Source: Mesostigma viride (lineage: Eukaryota; Streptophyta; Mesostigmatophyceae; Mesostigmatales; Mesostigmataceae). From it: a stretch of DNA of 28,798 nt. Where the stretch lies: the NCBI GenBank assembly GCA_009746045.1, contig RPFO01001956.1, positions 1 to 28,798 on the forward strand. Reading direction: 5' to 3'. The position numbers and the translations under genes are program-made. The notes beneath the pieces are model-generated. The model did not search any database. It was not told the DNA's origin and saw nothing but the letters and a program-made list of their open reading frames with translations. Positions 23,784 to 28,798 of the stretch are shown in pieces (the stretch's first letter is position 1; every line of letters starts with the position of its first letter).

Positions 23784-23957
23784 ATGGACCCCTCGCTCGT
23801 CCTGTCGCTGACTGTCTTCGTGTCCTTCTGGTCTCTCGTGACCTGTCTCTTCCCCTTCCGACAGGCCTACGTCGAGGTAGACGGTGATGGGGGATCCCTA
23901 CTCTGCCGCCACGCGCTGGCTGGTCCAGAAGGACTTGTTTGTCGGCAAGACGGATGA
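23784..23957 (+). CDS. possible small membrane ORF upstream of the primase
   Basis: A 57-residue frame from ATG 23784 begins MDPSLVLSLTVFVSFWSLVT, a plausible membrane helix, and overlaps the primase start by about 70 bases. The overlapping part looks like an out-of-frame reading of the primase. The real product may therefore be very short, or a missing G in the GGGGG run at 23887-23893 may fuse the helix to the primase N-terminus. I cannot decide between these. Confidence 0.3.
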   Translation: MDPSLVLSLTVFVSFWSLVTCLFPFRQAYVEVDGDGGSLLCRHALAGPEGLVCRQDG

Positions 23958-25356
23958 GTACACCCACCTGCTGCTGGACGGGTTCCGGGGCGGCCGCGTG
24001 GCCATGGACGCCGAGAACCTGCACTACTTCTACGAAAAGGTCGCCAAGGACGGCAAGGACGGAAAGAACCTCGTCGTCGAGCAGAAGCCGCGGGACGGGC
24101 CGTTCCCCTTCTTCCTCGATCTGGACTGCGTCGACGAGAAGGACATGGGGGACGTGGTCATCCACCAGTGGCTGCCGAGGGTCCAGGAGGTGCTGGCCGC
24201 GTGCGCGCGGTTCCAGGACCGCGACCTCACCCTGGACCACACGATGGTGGTCTGTCGCGCACCACCCAAGGACCGGAAGGACGGGGTGAAGACCGGATTT
24301 CACGTGCACTTCCCCTACGTGCCCGTCGACAGGGACGCCGCCCTCCTCCTCCGATCCATCATCGTGGAGAAGCTGCAGGCGGAGCTAGGGGAGCGCCCCC
24401 CAGAGAACCCGTGGAGCGCCGTGGTCGACAAGACCGTGCTGCTGGACAACGGGATCCGCATCCTGTGGAGCTGGAAGTGCGAGCGCTGCGTGCCGTGCAT
24501 GAAGAAGATCCACAAGCTCGACGAGAACAACTGCGAGAAGTTGAGCGGGCCGGACGCGCGCTGCGGCCGGTGCGAGTTCTGCCTGACCAAGTCGAGGCTG
24601 TTCAAAGGGTGCGAGCTGTGCGAGCGCACTCGGATTTACGACAAGCGCGCCTACCACCCCTGGGGCATCGTGGGCGGCGATGGCGAGGTGGAGCAGGAGT
24701 TCACGGACGAGGACGTGAAGGAGGACCCCCTGAAGTTCCTCAAGTTGACCTCCGTGCGCCTGTACGTCGAGCAGGAGGTCCCGCGCCTGGTAATCACTCC
24801 GCCGGCATCCTACGACCCGGCCACGTGCGTGACCTCGGCCGAGAAGGACAAGGGGAAGCGCAAGGCCAAGCCCGCGAAACTGAAGACAGAACAGGCCGAG
24901 CGGGACGCGCAACGGCTGGGGTTCCACAAGCAGCACGGAGATTGCGTGCAGCCCTCCTCCCCGCGGTGGGGGGCCGCGCGTGACGCGGTGCACCTGATGG
25001 CGAAGGCGGCCCCCGTCACGAACGTTTTCGTGAGCGGCTCCATGTACTCGGCGTGGACCAAGTACCGGACGTGCGGCAACAAAGGGGGGGAGCACGCCCA
25101 CAATAACGTGTGGTTCACGATATCCCCGGACGGCGTGAGGCAGCGCTGCTTTGACGAGGACTGCAGGGGGTACAGGTCCGAGCCTACGCAAATAACACCG
25201 GCGCTCCGCTCGGTCTTGTTCCCATCGCCGTCCGCGGCCGTTCAGTCCTGCGCGGCGGAGGCGGGGAGGGGGAAAGTCGTGGCGGGCGACGCAAAAGTGC
25301 CGGTGCTGAGATTGGCTCAGAAGGTGGACCGCCTGATGTACAGGAAGGGGAGGTAG
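23887..25356 (+). CDS. archaeo-eukaryotic DNA primase (UL52 / PrimPol-like)
   Basis: 489 residues from ATG 23887. Three primase motifs are visible: hhhDhD in FFLDLDC (D78, D80), the s-x-H motif in KTGFHVHFP (H139), and D181...R191 in VDKTVLLDNGIRILWSWK. Between this core and the C-terminus is a Cys-rich insertion (CERCVPCMKK ... CGRCEFCLTK ... CELCERTR) that may bind zinc. The C-terminal part has CGNKGGEHAHNNVWFTISPD and RCFDEDCRGY, the Cys-His-Cys-Cys set typical of herpes UL52-type primases. It makes primers for viral replication and would partner with the SF3 helicase at 13340, as the two are separate here while many NCLDVs fuse them. A Lys-rich linker lies at about 320-345. Confidence 0.88.
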   Translation: MGDPYSAATRWLVQKDLFVGKTDEYTHLLLDGFRGGRVAMDAENLHYFYEKVAKDGKDGKNLVVEQKPRDGPFPFFLDLDCVDEKDMGDVVIHQWLPRVQEVLAACARFQDRDLTLDHTMVVCRAPPKDRKDGVKTGFHVHFPYVPVDRDAALLLRSIIVEKLQAELGERPPENPWSAVVDKTVLLDNGIRILWSWKCERCVPCMKKIHKLDENNCEKLSGPDARCGRCEFCLTKSRLFKGCELCERTRIYDKRAYHPWGIVGGDGEVEQEFTDEDVKEDPLKFLKLTSVRLYVEQEVPRLVITPPASYDPATCVTSAEKDKGKRKAKPAKLKTEQAERDAQRLGFHKQHGDCVQPSSPRWGAARDAVHLMAKAAPVTNVFVSGSMYSAWTKYRTCGNKGGEHAHNNVWFTISPDGVRQRCFDEDCRGYRSEPTQITPALRSVLFPSPSAAVQSCAAEAGRGKVVAGDAKVPVLRLAQKVDRLMYRKGR

Positions 25357-26022
25357 CGTGCATAGGAGTGCATAGGCTGCCGAACTCTGTGACCAAGTGG
25401 GGCTGACCGAGCAGAGCCAGCGTGACCTCCCCGTGTTTGTATTGATTTGTAATTATTGCCGAATTGGGAATAAAAAGAGTATTTGGACTGCGTGTGCTGA
25501 TCGTGTCACTAGGTAGGTAGGAAACACAGCGAATGAACACGTTGCTGTAGGGAGAGGAGTGACTAGGAAAGCTCATGCCCGCGGTTTCCCGCGCCTTCTC
25601 CATGCGTGCCTCGAACGGCAGGGATAGCATCGACTTCCTAGCGAACGCCAAACAGTCGTGGGCGAAGAAGGTCGTCTTCCCCCCGTCGAACCCGAGCACC
25701 CCCTGCAACACCGTGCCTCTGAACAGGCGCACCTTGAAAGGGGGCATGCGGACGATGTACACCGACTTGTCCCAATGCACCATCGCACACACCGTGCGCC
25801 CCCGCGGACGCGCACCAGGGACAGCAGGCAGTGGACCCCGCGCGTAAAGTCGCACGCCCAGTACCTGTCTCCCACCATCTCCCCCACCAGGTGCGCGGTG
25901 TCCGCGACACGGTGGATTGTCGGGCGCGGGAGGTCGTTGGAGCGGCACGTCGCCGTCACCGCCTTCAGCACGTCGTTCTGCTCGCGGGCCGACGCACGGC
26001 GGATCATCCACGCGCCGTCCAT
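25184..26022 (-). CDS. degenerate mRNA-capping-type nucleotidyltransferase, frame broken once
   Basis: ATG 26022 (MDGAWMIRRASAREQNDVLK). The N-terminal part contains LPRPTIHRVAD and YWACDFTRGVHCLLSL, the place where capping guanylyltransferases have K-T-D-G-x-R. After a missing G in a run near 25800 the other frame gives CAMVHWDKSVYIVRMPPFKV, RLFRGTVLQGVL and FFAHDCLAFARK. These align in order with the capping motifs G-T-x-L-D-G-E-L and f-D-c-L. The active Lys of motif I is replaced by Phe, its Asp by Arg, and the D and E of G-T-L-L-D-G-E by Gln and Val. It should therefore not form a covalent GMP intermediate. The tail after about 25560 is Ser/Pro-rich and overlaps the primase gene end, so the true stop may lie earlier. 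Confidence 0.6.
25469..25474 (+). terminator. polyadenylation signal
   Basis: AATAAA 113 bases downstream of the primase stop, in an AT-rich patch (about 25440-25480). It is the only such signal on that strand near the gene. Confidence 0.45.
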
Positions 26023-26116
26023 CCGACGGTCCTCTTTCAATCTTTAATCCGAAAAGATTTCGTCTCTTTAAGCGCGCTACGGGCCGCCTTTTTTTGTGTG
26101 CACCAGGTACATCCTC

Positions 26117-26386
26117 ATGGCCACCGTCGCGTTGGTCGGGCGAGTCATCAAGACCAAGTACGAGCGAGGGGGCATCGCCGCATGCGACCTCTTCGACTCC
26201 GCCATCACCGAGACCCTGGCGATTACCAAAGAGGTCGCCCGAGCCTACAGGGAGGGCAGGACGGGGCAGAAGGCGGAGGAGTTGTGGCGGATGTACTACT
26301 CCTTCGACGACAAGGACCACCCGTGCTACAAGGCCCTCGTCGAGGAGGCCGTCCGCGAGATGGCGGACGTGGTCAGGGCCTCGTAG
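26117..26386 (+). CDS. small helical protein of unknown function
   Basis: 89 residues from ATG 26117; the earlier start in frame lies in the AT-rich leader. After a short hydrophobic start (MATVALVGRV) the protein is almost all helix: CDLFDSAITETLAITKEVAR, a basic turn, then AEELWRMYYSFDDKDHPCYK and a final acidic helix. No family recognised. It is divergent from the capping-like gene, with 94 bases between the start codons, including a pyrimidine/T-rich stretch (CCTTTTTTTG). Confidence 0.65.
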   Translation: MATVALVGRVIKTKYERGGIAACDLFDSAITETLAITKEVARAYREGRTGQKAEELWRMYYSFDDKDHPCYKALVEEAVREMADVVRAS

Positions 26387-26414
26387 AAGCCAGTCGTACT
26401 CATGGAGGCGCACT

Positions 26415-28742
26415 CTAGTCGTACCACTTCCCCTTTTTCGCTCGTTCCCTGTAGTCCCTTTGCCGTCGCTCCTGGGAAGTTTCCGAGGTCTCCTCCTCCG
26501 GCGCCTCCTCATCCGGCTCACCCGCATCCTTTTTGTCCCGGTTGTTCCAGCCATCCATTGCTTTCCGCATCCTCGCGGCCACCTTCTCCGACACCTGGGG
26601 TGTGAGCCTGTCGGGGGGGAGCCTGGCGCGTGCTGACTCCCGCGGGGTGGGGTCCCGAGTCAGCTCCTCCCGAGTCAGCTTCTTCGCCGACGACTTCATC
26701 CTCGCCCCTGCACCGGACTCGCTGGCCCCCGCGTGAACCACCGCTCCTGAGGCTCCACCGGTTTGCCCGCCGACTTCCGCACGTATTTTGACTCCCTGTC
26801 CCGCTCCACCTCGTCCGCCTTTTGGGGATTTTTTTCAAACTTCATATCTTTCAGATTCCGAGTCGGGAGCTGGTCGGTCAAAGACTTAGGCGTCTTGTCC
26901 TCTATGATTAGCCGGGTAGCCACCGCCAAGGCTTCTTTGAGCGTCCGCTCCAGCCTCTGTCGCTCCTGAGGACGCAGCTTCTTGTTCAGCAGGCGAACAC
27001 GGGTGGTCTCTATCAACTTGTCTTGGCGGAGGGCGGGCTCGTCGGCCTTCTGCTCGAGGAGGCGCCCGAGTCTCTCCCTCAAGAACCTGTCTACATCGTC
27101 AAGCGCCCGCCGACGATCCCTTATACCCGCGGCGTCATTGGGGTGGTTTCTCGCGTACTCCTGAAACAGAGCCAACTTTTCTCTGTACCTGGCCATCGCG
27201 TCTTGGATACTCATCAGATCCCGCGTCGTCGGATCGGTGAGCATCCGCCGGATGTGTTCTGGCAAGTCCGGTATCTCGTCGTGGTCCAGGATCTCCACAT
27301 TGCTAGGGCCCTCCCCGGACTGCGACCGAAGTTTCGCCTCCTGGCGCTTCACGCTCCGACTCAGCTTATTGTAATCTGGATGCCATTCGCTCATACGGTC
27401 AAGTCTGCGGCGATCCCCGATCAATTTGCTGGCCTCGTTTGCGGGAACCCCGCCCTTATATATATCGCGCGCCAAGTTTGCGAGCGAGAACAGTCTCCAC
27501 CGGTCGAGGTCTTCCGGGGTGTCCCCCGGCCGCGGGGGGTGCACTATCTCGTCGAACACGTCCTCGTGCGACCGCTGGGTGACGCGTCTCATCGTGTCTG
27601 GCGCGATGGACAGCTGCCGATCACTATCCCTCCATGGAACGACGGGTTGCAAAAAGAGAGGGGCGGATTGCAAGTTGAGAGGGGCACGGTTCGGGACGCC
27701 GGCTCTCTCGCTCGCCCCCCCTGTGCGCTTTCTCGGTCTGGCGGATGTCACCTCCGCTTCGCCCCCCGCGCCTTCCACGCGATCCGGATCTGTCTCCGTG
27801 GTGTTCGTGTACGCGTCCGACCCTGGCTCTTCGGACGGGATAGAGTCATCCGCGCGCTGGCGGAAGACGAGCACGGGGTCATCGGGGTCGTCATCCTCAG
27901 GGGCGACGTGTTTGCGTCTGGCACGTCCTTGCGCGGAGTTGGCGCGCGTGTACATCGAACTCCCGCTGGCCACGTTTCCAGACAAGCTTGATTGGCGGGC
28001 CGGGCGGGAGCGACGCGGCCTGGTGGCAGGGTCAAAAAAACCCTCCGAGAACCCGCTGCCCTCCCGCCCTGGGGCCCAGGACCCCGCCGAGTTCGCCGCC
28101 AGCGGCGCTGTCTGCGGCCTTGTCCTCGGCAGCGGCGGTCGAGGGAACGCTCGCTCCCCCCGCCCCGAACGCTGCGACTGCGGACGGATTGCGAAGAAGA
28201 GCGCGATTTTCGCGATCTGGCAGAGACGGCGCGGGCTCCGGGGGAGGGGACGTCAGAGGGGGGCGAGCCAAAGGAGGACGTGGGGGAAGAAGCGGACTTC
28301 GACCCCCCCGAGGCAGCTCTGGCTGGACGAGCCGGGAAATTCACAGAGGAGCGAGAAACGAGAGACCCCCCATCCCCCTGCATGCCGAGGGGAGGCGGGG
28401 TCCTCGTTTTTGAAGGCGCGCCGGTGTACCCGGGCGTGTAGGCCAGTGACGACATGGGCGTGGGGGGGAGCCCGCGGATCTCGAAGACGCGGGTTCTCCA
28501 CGCTGCCCGGATCCGCCGGCACGCGACCCTGAACGGACAGACGCCCCCGATCCGAAATACCCTGGGGCCGCTGTGGCGCGATACCGGGCTCTGTCAATGT
28601 CGCGTAAATTTGGACGAGACGAAACTCGCGAGCCGGATCCCGACTCGAGGACGTCGTCCGTGAGATCGATGATGTCTGTATCCCCCATATACTCGACGAC
28701 GTCGTCCGTGAGATCTATGATGTCCTTTCGTCGAGGCGGCAT
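26415..28742 (-). CDS. long Ser/Arg-rich protein with tandem SUMO-interacting motifs, frame broken three times
   Basis: Starts at ATG 28742. The first 32 residues carry two copies of a SUMO-interacting motif, DIIDLTDDV, separated by 16 residues. A long low-complexity stretch rich in Ser, Arg, Pro and Gly follows (with SARSRKSRSSSQSVRSRS). The C-terminal half is helical and charged: DVFDEIVHPPRPGDTPEDLD, LARDIYKGGVPANEASKLIG, coiled segments, and a Lys/Glu-rich end (ERRQRDYRERAKKGKWYD). The frame changes at 28452-28458, 28156-28161 and about 26729, all G/C runs, and one missing base at each gives a single chain of about 776 residues. The last 100 residues could instead be a separate small gene. 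No enzyme motif is seen. A virion scaffold or nuclear factor recruited to SUMO-rich bodies would fit. Confidence 0.65.
28650..28724 (+). repeat. 27-bp direct repeat, 48-bp period, encoding the two SUMO-interacting motifs
   Basis: GACGTCGTCCGTGAGATC followed by G/T-ATGATGTC occurs at 28650-28676 and again at 28698-28724, with a single base difference. On the minus strand each copy encodes DIIDLTDDV. The motif pair therefore arose by a recent local duplication. Confidence 0.85.
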
Positions 28743-28798
28743 CTCCCATATCGAACGCTTCGATTTTTATCGTCGCCGCGATGTATGACGCATGGGGA

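Noticed and set aside
24168-25191. long alternative frames across the primase gene on both strands
   Set aside because: Gly/Arg/Ala-rich shadows; the primase frame holds all expected motifs.
1-28798. assignment to mriyaviruses (small NCLDV relatives such as yaravirus and gamadviruses)
   Set aside because: SF3 helicase and resolvase would fit, but I see no HUH endonuclease, and the capping-like, KilA-N, UL52-type primase and DUF5832-like genes suit larger NCLDVs better. The window alone cannot exclude it.
1-28798. tRNA or rRNA genes
   Set aside because: I saw no cloverleaf with box A/B-like sequence or ribosomal RNA segments on either strand, though a covariance search was not possible.

Overview
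The window looks like part of a GC-rich large DNA virus of the nucleocytoplasmic (NCLDV, Nucleocytoviricota) type, either a free virus or a copy sitting in the genome of an alga or other protist. The evidence is a set of genes typical of that group: a separate UL52/AEP-type primase, a D5-like SF3 helicase, an A22-type Holliday junction resolvase, a YqaJ exonuclease, a P8-like minor capsid protein, a KilA-N protein, a SLATT membrane protein, a degenerate mRNA-capping-type nucleotidyltransferase, and several small proteins and DUF families (DUF3846-, DUF5832- and DUF5760-like) common in algal and amoebal giant viruses. No major capsid protein, packaging ATPase, DNA polymerase or RNA polymerase gene lies in the window. 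AATAAA signals and TATA-like boxes suggest transcription by a nuclear, eukaryotic-type system. Host and exact family cannot be settled from this stretch.

Layout. 1-1362: an unresolved edge, a broken gene of unknown function (340-988) and the 5' part of a small coiled protein gene. 1363-7501: a complete Ty1/copia-like LTR retrotransposon on the minus strand, inserted into that small gene with a 5-bp target duplication; the gene resumes at 7502 and ends at 7620. 7666-11338: RING/TRAF zinc-finger protein, polyglutamate protein, two small membrane proteins, an F-box protein and an unknown protein. 11420-13176: a KilA-N remnant, a 42-bp tandem repeat array, two small genes and a phased AGATCT cluster. 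13340-15788: SF3 helicase. 15789-16802: a gene-free, AT-richer kilobase with two tandem repeat arrays. 16803-22341: small conserved viral proteins, DUF5832-like protein, Rieske oxygenase, P8-like capsid protein, then resolvase and YqaJ nuclease side by side. 22357-28742: a Cys-rich protein, membrane proteins including SLATT, the primase, the pseudo-capping protein, a small helical protein, and a long Ser/Arg-rich protein with two SUMO-interacting motifs.

How the genes fit together. Primase, helicase, resolvase and YqaJ nuclease form a replication/recombination set. RING, F-box and SUMO-interacting proteins look like a set acting on host ubiquitin and SUMO pathways. P8-like, DUF5832-like and small membrane proteins probably belong to the particle. 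The Rieske oxygenase, with all visible iron ligands, is a metabolic accessory gene.

A technical warning governs the reading. Nine coding units are split by frame changes, and fifteen of the breaks are explained by one missing base, nearly always in a run of G or C. They affect the retrotransposon as well as the viral genes. I read them mainly as uncorrected long-read homopolymer errors rather than gene decay, because other long genes here are intact.
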